Assembly: GCA_032433595.1 (NCBI GenBank)
Contig: JASWJB010000046.1
Span: forward strand, 124,001 to 188,000
Length of the DNA: 64,000 bases
Reading direction: 5' to 3'
From: Conoideocrella luteorostrata
Taxonomy: Eukaryota > Ascomycota > Sordariomycetes > Hypocreales > Clavicipitaceae
In this document: one piece after another, positions 22,890 to 33,486 of the stretch
How the letters are laid out: each line of letters begins with the position of its first letter
Position numbering within the stretch: the first letter of the stretch is position 1
Notes under the pieces: generated by a model
What the model was told of the DNA's origin: nothing
What the model saw: only the letters and a program-made list of their open reading frames with translations
Databases searched by the model: none
Translations under genes and position numbers: made by a program

Positions 22890-24296
22890 ATGGTTCTGCG
22901 GTATTGCTCCTTAAACTCAAGCTATCATTCGTTTTTGGTCAAGATGCGCGTCCCAATCCGTAAGCAGAGTCTCCCGGCATCACACATCGATACCGCGTCA
23001 ACACAAACGGACGAATCCACCGTTACCCTCCTCTGGGCACAGATTCTCATCCCCGGACGAGGAGACCCTATTGAAAATGGAGCTCTCGCCATAAAGGGCG
23101 GCAAAATCGAGTGGGTTGGTGAATTCCTGAACCGGCCTCACAGATACCGCGATATCCGGCCAACCTATGTTCACGTTCTCATGCCTGGGCTGTGGGATTG
23201 CCACACGCATTTCCTCGCTATGGATATAGGCAGCTCCGTGGGTGGTCTTTTCGGCTTCCTCCCCGGCTTCTCGGCTTTGGCCGGCGCCATCACGGTGGAT
23301 GATTTGAAGGCCACGCTTGATGCTGGATATACATCGGTCAGAGAGCTGGGCGGCTATGCAGGAGATGTCTGGCCTGCCGTGCAGAATGGTCCACTGATAG
23401 GACCAAATATTTACTCTGCTATCGGCATCTTATCTATCACCGGAGGTCATGGTGATGAGCACAATACTCCACTGCCAACTGTTATGGATGCCATGACGTA
23501 TGGGAACGTACCACTTGCAGTGTGTGATGGCGTGGAAGACTGCATCAAGACGGTCCGAAAGATGGTTCGTCGAGGCGCGAGGGTTATCAAGGTCTGTTCT
23601 AGTGGCGGCGTTCTCAGTCTCAACGATGATCCCGAGGACCGCCAGTTTTCCGACGAGGAGTTGAAGGCTATTGTGGAAGAGGCAGGTCGCAGCCGACGGG
23701 CTGTGGCTGCGCATGCTATCGGAAAAGCAGGTATCCTAGCCGGCCTCCGGGCCGGTGTCAAAACCATCGAGCACGGAATGTATATAGACGAAGAAGTAGC
23801 TGATATTATGGTTGAGAAAGGCGCCATCTTTGTCCCCACGCAGCATATTGTCCGCGTTCTCAAGGAGGACTACATGGACCTGCTCCCGGAGCCCAATAAG
23901 CGAAAGCTTCTCAGCATCTACGACAAATCCAGGGAGGCTTACAAGATGGCCATCAAGAAGGGCGTCAAAATTGCAATGGGAACAGATACAGGTAGCAGCG
24001 ACCGGAAGTCGAGTTTGTCGCACGGCAAGAATGCTCACGAGCTGGTGTATGCCGTCGAACTTGGCATGACTGCTCTGCAGGCCATTGAGAGTGCTACCGC
24101 GAACGGACCTGAGACTTTGGGTGGCCTTGCGCCTCTGAGCGGCCAGCTGAAAGAGGGTTATGATGCGGATGTCATTGCCATCAAGAAGAACCCCTTAGAA
24201 AACATTGACGTGCTTACGAATGTCGATAACATCACGCACGTCTGGAAGGGGGGCAAGCTGTTCAAAGAGACGTCAGAGTGGATGCCTGCGGCCTAA
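22890..24296 (+). CDS. Ochratoxinase-like amidohydrolase (metal-dependent amidase/carboxypeptidase)
   Basis: Single exon of 468 aa from ATG 22890. An in-frame ATG at 22944 (MRVPIRKQ) is an alternative start. This is an amidohydrolase-1 enzyme of the prolidase/imidazolonepropionase-like branch with a TIM barrel and two-metal centre. Ligands seen: H105 and H107 (LWDCHTH), K234 (VIKVCSSGG, the carbamylated lysine), H275 (AAHAIGKAG), H295 (TIEHGMY) and D366 (MGTDTG). The spacing from Lys to His, His and Asp (41, 20, 71) equals that recalled for Aspergillus niger ochratoxinase. The C-terminal blocks ATANGPETLGGLAPLSGQLK and THVWKGGKLFK also match that family. Likely substrates are peptide-like amides with aromatic or proline residues. 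The true substrate is unknown. No signal peptide is obvious. Confidence 0.88.
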   Translation: MVLRYCSLNSSYHSFLVKMRVPIRKQSLPASHIDTASTQTDESTVTLLWAQILIPGRGDPIENGALAIKGGKIEWVGEFLNRPHRYRDIRPTYVHVLMPGLWDCHTHFLAMDIGSSVGGLFGFLPGFSALAGAITVDDLKATLDAGYTSVRELGGYAGDVWPAVQNGPLIGPNIYSAIGILSITGGHGDEHNTPLPTVMDAMTYGNVPLAVCDGVEDCIKTVRKMVRRGARVIKVCSSGGVLSLNDDPEDRQFSDEELKAIVEEAGRSRRAVAAHAIGKAGILAGLRAGVKTIEHGMYIDEEVADIMVEKGAIFVPTQHIVRVLKEDYMDLLPEPNKRKLLSIYDKSREAYKMAIKKGVKIAMGTDTGSSDRKSSLSHGKNAHELVYAVELGMTALQAIESATANGPETLGGLAPLSGQLKEGYDADVIAIKKNPLENIDVLTNVDNITHVWKGGKLFKETSEWMPAA

Positions 24297-25427
24297 AAGA
24301 GAAGAGAAAGATAACACTCCGGGGGCGACGGTGACGAGCAACGTAACTTGGTCCGTTTTACTCTTAGCTATTGCATCCCGTTGATTAGTGTACATAAGTT
24401 TATCTTATTTTATTTTTTATTTTTTATCGTCAAAGTTACAGGCTAGGCATGATGCAAACAGCCAAAAAAACAGGTATTCGACGGAAGGTCGGTCGACTGT
24501 TGGTTGATATAAAACCCATGCAGGTGGTCGACCTGTGTCGACTGATCCACATCTGCTGTACGGACCAGAAAAGGAGGCAGCGGACAGCGGGTTCTTGTCA
24601 AGAGAGTGTTCTGGACTTGACGTGGCCAAGAAAACCATCTATATGCTGCTGGATGCAGAAGTTTGTCTGGGAACAGCGCCATGAAACGCACAGAAAGCCA
24701 TGTCTCGATTACTCACATGAGCCGTCCAGTAGCAGGCTGGATACAGTCCCCATCGGGCATAACCCGATGCATAACTCAATGGCTGGCTGGGTCAAGATAC
24801 TCCGCACTCCGTACGGAGTACTAGTAACTACGGAGTACTCCGTAACTCCTTTGATCGTTGCCAACCCAACCCGCCTTTTCGGATGTTAGCTGCTGGATGC
24901 CTGCCACCTTTCTGACGCGCCGAAGTGCGGTATTACTATGAAAAACGCCGAAGTTGCTGACAAACCACACCACTCCGTTTTCTAGACCGGTTTACTGGCG
25001 CACGTCTACCTACCCCGTGCTTTGTCCTTTATTGCAGCTGCACACTGTAGGCAGCCACAAGCTCCGACCGGGAATTGCAAATAATGTTGGCCCAGCCGTG
25101 CCGGTCCTGTCGGCAGCTCCTCTTCCTGAGAAGTGTCGAATGCCATCCTGTGTGGACAGGGTGGTGGTGCCCTTTGTCTGGATGCATCCTTCGTTTACAG
25201 CTGGATTACATAAGCCGTTTCAGCCCCCTCACTCCATCGCCGTCGGTTCCGCAGGTTGGTTAGTTAGTTAGTCGTAAGCCGAAGCTCAATCAGGTGCAGC
25301 CAGAGCCGCCCGCCCATCCCTATCCCCCGGGGTCCTCTTTAATTCCCACGTTCACGTCAGCACCTTCGATTCTGGCGTAGTAATCATCGCGCATCTCGAA
25401 TGCTGAGTCAGAATACGTCCATCAGCA
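24297..25427. promoter_or_regulatory. Intergenic between amidohydrolase and bZIP gene
   Basis: 1.1 kb with the amidohydrolase 3' region (AT-rich, 24400-24430) and the bZIP promoter. It contains the densest TACTCCGTA/TACGGAGTA cluster of the window at 24799-24846. Open frames here are short and unlike known proteins. Confidence 0.5.
24799..24846. repeat. Cluster of TACTCCGTA/TACGGAGTA inverted copies
   Basis: At least four complete or near-complete copies of the motif in both orientations, forming nested palindromes such as ACTCCGTACGGAGT and CGGAGTACTCCG. The same motif is found singly in many other intergenic spots of the window. Confidence 0.8.
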
Positions 25428-26926
25428 ATGCAGCAACCATCGAGCTCAGGGAGTCAAGGTAAGTCCACGAGAAGACTTTCTTTCATTTCTTGCCCACGAC
25501 CGTTATCGGATGAGTTCGGAAATCCCTCCGCCTATCCAGCAAATTGTTGCGCTCCTACCTGCTTTTCTGCTGCTGTCTGCGGGACTCTCTGAATTGCATC
25601 ACCATCTTACGGCTCATGCGGGCGGCCGTGCTACTGCTGGGCGCTGGCTTAAACATGCTGCAGTCCGAGAAGTGACAATAGCTTTGCATTCTTGGAGAGC
25701 ACGCAGCTCCTCACGGGCTGTCGCTTTAAATTTGTTGCGATTGACGCCATTTATCTGATTCCGCGTGCCCGTTGCGCCCTCATTGGCATCGACTGATCAC
25801 CATCCTCGGCAATTACTGTCCAGTTTCTCTTTTCACGTACTCGTTATTGCCTTTACAAGCCGTGTTTAGTCACATATCACTGACGCAGAATTACCGTTGC
25901 TTCCCGCAGAGCAGCATTTGCGCGCACAGCTGGAGCTCTTACAAAACCACGACGCCGATACCTCAACGGTCACTGGGTCGCGCGACTCGAGAGGCGCAAT
26001 CTCACACTCGCCGTCGCCTCGAACGGCGAATGGATACCAAGAGCTGGCTGCCGCCTCACACGAAGCCGTTCGCGCCTTAAACAAGACGCAACCCGAAGCG
26101 CATATTCATCCAGATCTTCGAGGCGCTGCGGAGCACGCTACCAATATGATGTCCTTGGATCCCCCTTCTGGCCATAGTCCCAGCGCCAGCCCTACTGGCC
26201 ATCCTCATACCATGATCGCCCAAGCACCGCATTCCTCTGCCCCTGAAGCCAGTTCTATCGGCGAAGGCAGAAAAGCCAAGCGGGAGCTCTCTCAGTCAAA
26301 GCGTGCGGCGCAAAACAGAGCTGCCCAGGTATGTCTTCACTGACTCCCAACTTGGCGCATTCGATCAAATACGCTATGAGAAGTTTTTTTTTTTTAGAAG
26401 AAAAAGAAATAAGAAAGAAAAATACTTGTCAGGCGCACTAACTAATTTTACTTTATAGAGAGCTTTTCGTCAGCGGAAAGAAGGCTACATCAAGAAGCTC
26501 GAACAGCAAGTTCGGGAGCTCGCCGACATGGAGGAAACATTCAAGGCTATCCAGACTGAGAATCATGATCTTCGAAATTATGTCCTTCACCTTCAATCTA
26601 GATTGTTATCTACTCAGGGCGAATTTCCTCCACCGCCGCCCAGCATCAACTTGTCGCCAGTCGCCCCCCAACCCCGCGCTCGCACCCCGGAGCAAGCGCC
26701 AACAGCTGAAGTCGGCACGCCTCTTGAAGCTGTGGCTCAGGCTGTAGCCGGTCTGGCTGCTCAGGCGCAATTAGCCCAGAGTGAACAGCAGCATCAGGAG
26801 CGATATCCTCCTAGCCCCGGATACAAACATGAACCCCGGGAAGAGGATGCTCGATCATCTGACGAGATTAACCGACAATTTCATCAGCACGACGAAGACA
26901 GAGCGGGAAGACCAGCACATGCGTAG
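25428..26926 (+). CDS. kapC: bZIP transcription factor, KapC-like
   Basis: Three exons: 25428-25458 (31 nt), 25910-26328 and 26459-26926; 305 aa. The first intron is long (450 bp). The protein resembles the putative bZIP factor kapC of Aspergillus, named after a yeast AP-1-type KapC. The N-terminus joins as MQQPSSSGSQ then EQHLRAQLELLQNHD, the conserved kapC opening. The basic region is at about 134-160 (KRAAQNRAAQRAFRQRKEGY), carrying the NxxAQxxFR signature of Yap/Pap1-type factors, and a leucine zipper follows (KLEQQVRELADMEETFKAI). A Pro-rich stretch and a Gln/Glu-rich tail finish the protein. It lacks the cysteine-rich domains of Yap1, so peroxide sensing of the Yap1 kind is not expected. 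Its targets are unknown. Confidence 0.88.
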
Positions 26927-28007
26927 AGTTTTCGTTTCCCTCATGGAGATGGAGATGGAGATGGTTCACCTATCTTTTTCCCTATTTTGATGTTTGTCCT
27001 GATTGTATGCCGGTTTTGAAGTGGCGTTTGGGTCGATCACCTGTTTTGCTTTTCCACCACAGAGGCGTCTTATGGGGTTTATTTCTTGTTACATGATTTA
27101 TAAGTTTATGGCTTTAACGGTAGTTTTTTTTTCCTGCGCCACAACTTGGCCTTGGCTTCCCATCTGTCGAGCAGCTATATTGGCAACTGAGCAAAAAGTA
27201 TCGGGGGGAAGTGAAGTACCATGCGGGGCGAATACGGAATGAACATGGAGCGATATAACGCGATTGAAAACAGAGATTTCAGAGTGTTGGAGGCTAAGAA
27301 GAGCCTGATATGCCTGAAAATGGAATTGAAAATATCCAACCAGTTGCGGTGTTTCGCCACAGCCCGTATGTGCCTATTACCCACTCACTCACTATCTTGC
27401 CTGCCCTTGATTGCCCAGCGCTCAACATGTTGCACATGGTTATTCTACGCAAGAACGCTGCAGTAACGTCGCAAGTTGTAGTTTTTATGCGACAACGGAT
27501 TTTTCCACCTGCTCTTCAACCCTGGACACAGATGGTGTCAGGACGAGCGTTTATGGGAGGAACGACCGCTTAGTTACTCCGTACTTGGATATTGGTGTGG
27601 TGTGCGAGTAGTAGCATCACAGCCGGGGAGCTTCGTAATTGCTATCGCCCCGCCAACTTCGCCTTAAACTCGCGCGGTGCTTGAATGAGGATTCGCAGGC
27701 TCCTCCTTTGATATGCAAAACTGAGTGGTTCTCCAGGTGACGCAACGCGTCAGCTGCGGTCTGACCCCCGGACTTTTTACTGTTGCTGTGGGTTTGGAAC
27801 ACGATTCTGCCAACTACGCTACACAACGAGCTATTGTTTCTCATTTTGAAGTGTTATGACAACTGCTTGGTTCTCTCCACATAAAACACATGATATATGG
27901 AAGCCGATTTATTTATTTATTTATTTTTTAAAAAAAGAACAGATAAAGGTATAAATAACTACACGCATCTTTTTACTCCAGTGTCCCCATTCATTACCGG
28001 TCATTTT
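26927..28007. other. Intergenic between convergent bZIP and arp5
   Basis: 1.1 kb. It holds both 3' regions, an (ATTT)n microsatellite at 27908-27926 followed by an A run, and a TACTCCGTAC motif at 27575-27584. Open frames are short and overlapping. No gene supported. Confidence 0.55.
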
Positions 28008-30470
28008 TCAAGCATACGAATTTCCCATGTCGTGCTCCTGTTTGAGACGGTGTTAGCAAAAGACGTCCAAGCTGTTGCAAAACACAAGAAAGTAGGACAG
28101 GGAAATTGGTCACTTGCCTTGATATAATCCGGTCCCTTTTCTTTATACTCCGCCTTAGTGATAGTGGCGGTCTTCCACGCTGGCGTCCCTGCCCAGCTGG
28201 CAGCTCCCTTCCACGCATCTAGCAGGGCATCCTGTGCTCTACGCACAGTCAACGCTGATTCAGCGGGTAGTAACGCTCTTAGGCCCTCCCGTACACGCTC
28301 ATCAAAGTTCTGAAAGAGGGTGTTACCGCCCGTCAGGAAGATGTCACGGAGCAACGCATCTCGATCTGGCATCCCCGCCAGACGCTGGTTGACCATGTCT
28401 CCTGCAATTTCGAGTATGCCTGCCTGGTCAACACCCGCAATGGAAGGGCGGAACACGATTTCAGGAACACGGATCCGCTCAACGTTGAGATGGATCTGGT
28501 TGAGTTCCGCTTGGGAAGCTGGATCGAACGGGCGGGGACCGCGAGCAAAGGCATGCAGGAGGGACTTGGACCAGTCGGATTGGGCTTCTTGGGTTTGTTC
28601 GTAGTCAAAGCCTGGGTCGTACTGGAGCAGTTCCTGTTCGAGGTTCTTGAGGTTTGTGGCAAGGTCCTCTTCCTCTTGCTCGTCTTCGCTGTTGTCCCCG
28701 ACTGCAATTTGGCGGTAAACGCCCCAGTCGTCGTCGTTGGCACCGAAGTTGTCGTCGTCACCACCACGGCGGCGCTTCTTGGTTGGCGTGTCGGACGCAA
28801 GATTGGCGATGCTCTTCATGCGGATTTGCGACGCGAGTGACTTGCGGTTACCGAGATCAGCCTTGAGGCGATCTCGTTCTTTAATTTTCTGCAACGTCTC
28901 TAGACGAGCTTGGCGTTTCTCTTCGAGCCATTTGTCGAGTTCGTTTTCGCGGCGCTCCTGATCGAGACGCTCTTCTTCGGCGACTCGTGCCTTTTCTGCC
29001 TCCTTTTCGGCTTTGGCACGCGCGCGGGCCTCGTGATTGGACTTCATGAGCCGCTGCTGGCGCTTCTGTTTAAGCTGTGCTTCGTCGAGCTGATCGTCTG
29101 GAATGTCCAACAGGTCAAAGTTTGGTGCTTCTTGGTCTTCCTCTGGGTCGCCGCCGACGTCTTTTGTGCGAGCCTTCTTGATGGATTTCTCCAGCTCTTT
29201 GATGATTTTGTCCAGCTGAGCCTCGTCTTTGATATCGTGACTGTCCAGTTGGCGGCGAATCTCTTTCTTGGTCTCGTCCACGATCTTTGTCTGGAGATTT
29301 TTGTAATACTCGAGATCTTGCTCTTTCTTCATTAGTTTCTCTAATCGCATCTTGGCGGCTTGCTCCTGTAGTCGGCGGCCGCTCTCCTTTTTTCGTTCTG
29401 CTATTCTGGCTAGCTCTTCTTCGGTCTTCTGAACGATGACTTCCTCTGTGTATGGGTATTGGATAACAACATCCCTGTCTTCTAGGCCAGTCCAGTCTAA
29501 ATACGTCTTGATCTCATCATCGTAGTCCTTTGACACGTAAAAATGATCTCGAATCATGTGCTCTGCTTGTGATACATTTAGTTTGCCTGAGAATGTCGGG
29601 TACTTGAGGCGGATGAGCTTGAGGAGATACTCAGCCCCGTGGTAGCCACCCCAATTTAGTCGGATTGCTTGGCCGAGCATGGCTTTTGCATTGTAGACTG
29701 GGATGACGTGCGTGGACGTGGAAGACGACGACACTACTAAACCAGTATTGCCCTTGTTTTGTCTGTAAGAAAAGAGAGAGTCGATGCCGTATGCAACGGA
29801 GGGAGCACCGTAGCACTCAAATAGAATCTCAGTCATGGCTATAATATCAATATTTGTCAGTGTTTGGACGTATATCACGATGTTTTCAGGGGCTCGACGC
29901 ACATTTTCTTGAGTATGGCAAGTTAGCAACGGCCTCAGTCATGACAATCGGGACATCAACGGCTCCATCAGTAGAGTCATTCAAGCCTAATTTGAGAAAG
30001 ACGTAGTCTAGCACATGCTCCATGACATCCCAGTTGCTCACGATGCCAGTGCCGGCCTCGAATGCCGCTCGTATGTGGCCCCGGGCTGTTGTATCAGCAT
30101 AGCAGTCGGAGCCGGCGAAGGAGAAAGTCCTGCCGAGCTTTCGGTCGCGATATTTCGACATTATTGGGGGCATGCTCAATCGTGGCTTCGACTCGAATGA
30201 CCAACCGGCGCGGACGGCTGAGGATCCTACGGAATGAAGTTGTCAATCAACCCTCTCATTGACGGGCTCCCAGGCTTCTGGTCCCGACTTACCATTGTCA
30301 ATAACGATCGCAGCAGCACCAGGTTGCTCAAGAGCCTTTCTGTATCCATCGCTTTGAGGTTCAATGTACTCTTCGAATCTTGTCTCTTTGACAGGAAAGA
30401 TCTTGGGGGCCGGGTATGATTTATCGGATGGCCCCGTCTGTTTGGGCTCGTCGACGGCTGAGGGAGCCAT
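28008..30470 (-). CDS. arp5: Actin-related protein Arp5 (INO80 complex)
   Basis: Four exons: 30470-30293, 30226-29903, 29838-28118 and 28037-28008; 750 aa. Arp5 is the subunit of the INO80 chromatin remodeller that, with Ies6, couples ATP hydrolysis to nucleosome sliding. The actin fold is split: subdomain 1 is in exons 1-2 (AAAIVIDNGSSAVRAGW, the phosphate loop). A long charged coiled-coil insert (about residues 250-480, rich in KEAEKARVAEEERLDQERR) follows, and the actin C-terminal part is in exon 3 (DIFLTGGNTLFQNFDERV). The last intron starts with GCAAGT rather than GT, and joining across it gives YIKEHDMGNSYA, the expected Arp5 tail. Ignoring that GC donor would add a false 39-residue end. 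Dad4 and ies6 lie just upstream. Confidence 0.95.
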
Positions 30471-30995
30471 GGCTTGCTTCCTTTTGTCGCAAAGCTTCGG
30501 TTCGTATCACGAAGTAGTTGTACCAATCATGTTGGGGCAAAATGTCCGGCCTGGCGGCGAATAGAGCTCAGTGATGAAAGACTTGTTCAGCGAGACCGAG
30601 AATTGATGAACGATCTGGGTGATTGGTGCAAGGTTTGTCTCGCAAAGGTTAAAAGGAATTCGCGGCACAAATGCGAGGCTGCGAGGCTGATGACGGGAGA
30701 GGCTCTGCTGTTGGTGGGTCATCCGCTATCGCGCCCCTGCATATTGTTAGTCGGCAGACCTGTGTCCTGGGGCGCTTTACGTGTCGTGTATTCTGACGAA
30801 AAGAAAAAGCTTTTCTTCGTTTATGCGGGAGAGGCAATTTTTATCTTATTGTACTTTTATGGAAAGGTACGAAGGCTGTACGAAGGAGCGCTAATATATT
30901 CGCACATAAATAACATGACTATTTACCGTTGCAATGCACCTCCGCCTGCCACCCAAGACTTATGCCTTGTTTGGTCAGTGTACTTGCCTATTTCA
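30471..30995. promoter_or_regulatory. arp5 upstream region
   Basis: 525 bp between the arp5 start and the dad4 stop, both minus strand. It should hold the arp5 promoter and the dad4 3' UTR. No coding support. Confidence 0.5.
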
Positions 30996-31466
30996 TTATG
31001 AAGGAGGCTTGAGATTGCCCGTGGCTAACGCAGATGACTGTTAGCAATACTAGCTCTGTACTGTTTCCGATAAAGGTTTAATTTTACCTTCGAGGTGGAA
31101 AAGGACATTTGACTGATAGTTTTTGAACATTTGCGCCACCAACTCGACATTCATGTTTTGAATATTGATGTCCTGGCTCGGTGTCAGTTTCCTCGATGTT
31201 GTTCCGTACGAAATGAAAGCTAACCTGAAGACTCTTGTTCATGACGACCACTGCTTCGTTTAATTTTTCCTATGGTATTCTTAGTTTACGCGTTCAAGAA
31301 GTGAGTAAAAGAGCAGCGCGAGCTGGGCGGGCTGTGTATACCACGTTGGTGATGATGCGAGATAGCAGTAGGTTCTGCTGGTGCTCATGAGGGCTTTCCT
31401 ATGGGGCAGTCAGCATTTCACCTTGTAAAAGCATATCCGGTTAGCGCAGCACGATTCAATTACCAT
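30996..31466 (-). CDS. dad4: DASH complex subunit Dad4
   Basis: Five very small exons: 31466-31464 (the ATG alone), 31398-31342, 31269-31225, 31172-31088 and 31024-30996; 72 aa, exactly the yeast Dad4 length. No exon is long enough to stand out as an open frame. Dad4 is one of ten DASH/Dam1 subunits that form rings on microtubules and link kinetochores to spindle ends. The joined protein starts [20 protein letters not shown], continues through [35 protein letters not shown] and [11 protein letters not shown], and ends NLKPPS. It aligns along its whole length with the family. Every intron has GT..AG ends, and several have CTAAC/CTAAG-like branch sites. It shares a 330-bp divergent promoter with ies6. 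Confidence 0.95.
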
Positions 31467-31796
31467 TTTGATTTTAATAGTTTTGCAGTGTAGCAGCGGG
31501 ACGACGTTTACATGTTGAGTAGTCAGCCCAGCCGCAACAAGCTCAACGTGACAGCGGGGATCACAAAGCCATTAGTGAACTGGCAGTGACCTTTGTCCGG
31601 CGCGGTGAGACGCGGCAGAATCAGTACACGCTCCTAGCTTCGCTCAAGTTTCAATAACCAGCGGGCCAACTCTAACGGCAGCCCTCTAACTAATTACTTG
31701 ACAACGTCTATTGGTTCAATCTCCGTGGAGGCTAGCATTCGCAATCTCCCATACAACCTACGAAAAGTCGTCGGAAAGCTCGTCAACTTCGCTACA
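31467..31796. promoter_or_regulatory. Bidirectional promoter dad4/ies6
   Basis: Only 330 bp separate the dad4 start (-) from the ies6 start (+), so the two genes probably share one nucleosome-free promoter. No specific factor site was recognised. Confidence 0.55.
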
Positions 31797-32390
31797 ATGG
31801 CTTTCGCCGCCCCGAAAGAAGCCACCGAGGCTCAAATCCAGCACCAGAAGCTGATCGAACAGCTGGACATTCACGCTATCCAGAAAAGCTTCCGAAACCA
31901 ACACTGGAAACCAAACCAACGACGAAACAAGAATCTGAAGGCTATTGTCGGCGATGCATCTAGGAGAGAAGCATCAGCGTTAGCAACACCCCAAGATGAC
32001 AGTGGTCAGGCAACACCATCCAGAGACGATGGTCTGTCAACCAGCGGAACGTCTACACCAGCAATGAGCAGCAACAGCCGAGACCAACCGCCTCCTAATC
32101 TTGCACAAGCGTCGCGGAGTCTTTCGAAGCTTGTTCTTGAAAAGAGCTTGAAGCCGCCGGGCGGTGTTTCCTTTGCCCCTACGGCGACGTATACGAATAT
32201 CGAGTCAGCCCCGTCCTTGGCACACTCTAAACATTACTGCGATGTCACAGGTCTGCCTGCCCCGTATCAGGATCCTAAGACACGGATGAGATATCATAAT
32301 AGAGAAGTTTTTGCATTGATTCGATCGCTGCCGCAAACATCTGCAGAAGTGTTCCTCGAAGCTCGTGGGGCGCACACAGTTCTTAAATGA
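31797..32390 (+). CDS. ies6: INO80 complex subunit Ies6 (YL1 C-terminal domain)
   Basis: Single exon of 197 aa. Ies6 pairs with Arp5 to form the module of INO80 that grips the nucleosome and drives sliding. The N-terminus has a conserved basic segment (QKSFRNQHWKPNQRRNKNLK), the middle is Ser/Thr/Pro-rich and probably disordered, and the C-terminus is a YL1-C domain (KHYCDVTGLPAPYQDPKTRM then RYHNREVFALIRSLP). The start is the ATG at 31797 just before FAAPKEATEAQIQHQKL. The frame is open further upstream but has no other ATG. The partner gene arp5 is 1.3 kb away on the opposite strand with dad4 between. Confidence 0.94.
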   Translation: MAFAAPKEATEAQIQHQKLIEQLDIHAIQKSFRNQHWKPNQRRNKNLKAIVGDASRREASALATPQDDSGQATPSRDDGLSTSGTSTPAMSSNSRDQPPPNLAQASRSLSKLVLEKSLKPPGGVSFAPTATYTNIESAPSLAHSKHYCDVTGLPAPYQDPKTRMRYHNREVFALIRSLPQTSAEVFLEARGAHTVLK

Positions 32391-33486
32391 GCGCTACGTT
32401 TGAATTACCGAACAGGCAAATCCAGAAAGATTCTGAGGTGGAACAAAGTAGCAAGCCGAAGGATCAATATGGCAATAGAGAGCTACAAAGTATTCGGGCT
32501 GGCAGAGGACCAGCCCAGCAAACTCAACATTCAGATGCAAGAATGTCCGACCAACAAAGTCAAGCTTCAACTATGCAGCCCCAGCCTTTCGGCAGAGGGA
32601 TGGCAAATGACGCTCCGGCTTAATCGTGATCATATGGTATTTTCTCTCTGCCGCCAACAGGGTACCGAGAATGTATGGGAAACATACTCAGTTGCCAAAC
32701 CTCGAAAGCTTGGCCGTTGGGGCAGGGCAATAGTAACGAATTTAAATGATTAAAACTTTTCATCAATATTGATATGCGCTGTCCTGTTAGCATCGTGACA
32801 TATTAAGCTGCGATTGTAGGATGATGCCGCGCAATGTTTAGGAAGCAACGACGTATTCCCGAGGCCGTATTTTTCATAAATAGCCTCGCAGAGCAGTCAT
32901 CCTCGCTCCTAAGGCTACATCCAAAGACGGAGTCAAGAGGCAAAAAAAAACCATTTGCGATTTAGTAGAAAAGCTTTTTGCCATTTTCGACCAATCGTAC
33001 GGACTGCAATGCCACAAATCAATGTCATCGAGCAGATCCAACGATGCAGACACGAAAGCTCACATAGCTGGGTGTTGAGAAAGAAAGACTCGGTCAAATT
33101 TCTCCCTCGAGGCACTAGTCGAACGAAATTTATGGTGAATTGGCTACTCCGTACGGAGTACTGTGGGCCGTTTCCTCCCCTTCCGCGAGATAAGCAAAAT
33201 GCCGCTATACCTAATTCGTCCACTGGCTACGCTCTCCAAATGTCTGGTTCCTTCAAAGGAAGAAGCTCGCTCGTGCCTGGGGGGAATCCAGAGACCCTGA
33301 ACGCCAAGCTGTCCTTGTACCTAATCTGAAGGGTTTGAAATCTATATCGTACAATCTTGAGACTTTGCAACCACAGCCATCCGCCCATCTTTCTGAACAT
33401 ATTCTCCCTTTTCTTTTGGAATTCCCAGCTGCTCGGATAATTCTCCCTCAACCCTCCAAGGGATTGGAACAAATCGTTTGCCCAAC
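32391..33486. other. Intergenic between ies6 and got1
   Basis: 1.1 kb. An open frame at 32400-32753 (about 117 codons) directly follows ies6 but matches nothing known and is probably 3' UTR. The stretch also has a perfect TACTCCGTACGGAGTA palindrome at 33145-33160 and the got1 promoter. Confidence 0.5.

Noticed and set aside
32400..32753. 117-codon plus-strand frame directly after ies6
   Set aside because: No similarity to anything known, AT-rich, and lies where the ies6 3' UTR should be. Kept only as a remote possibility.
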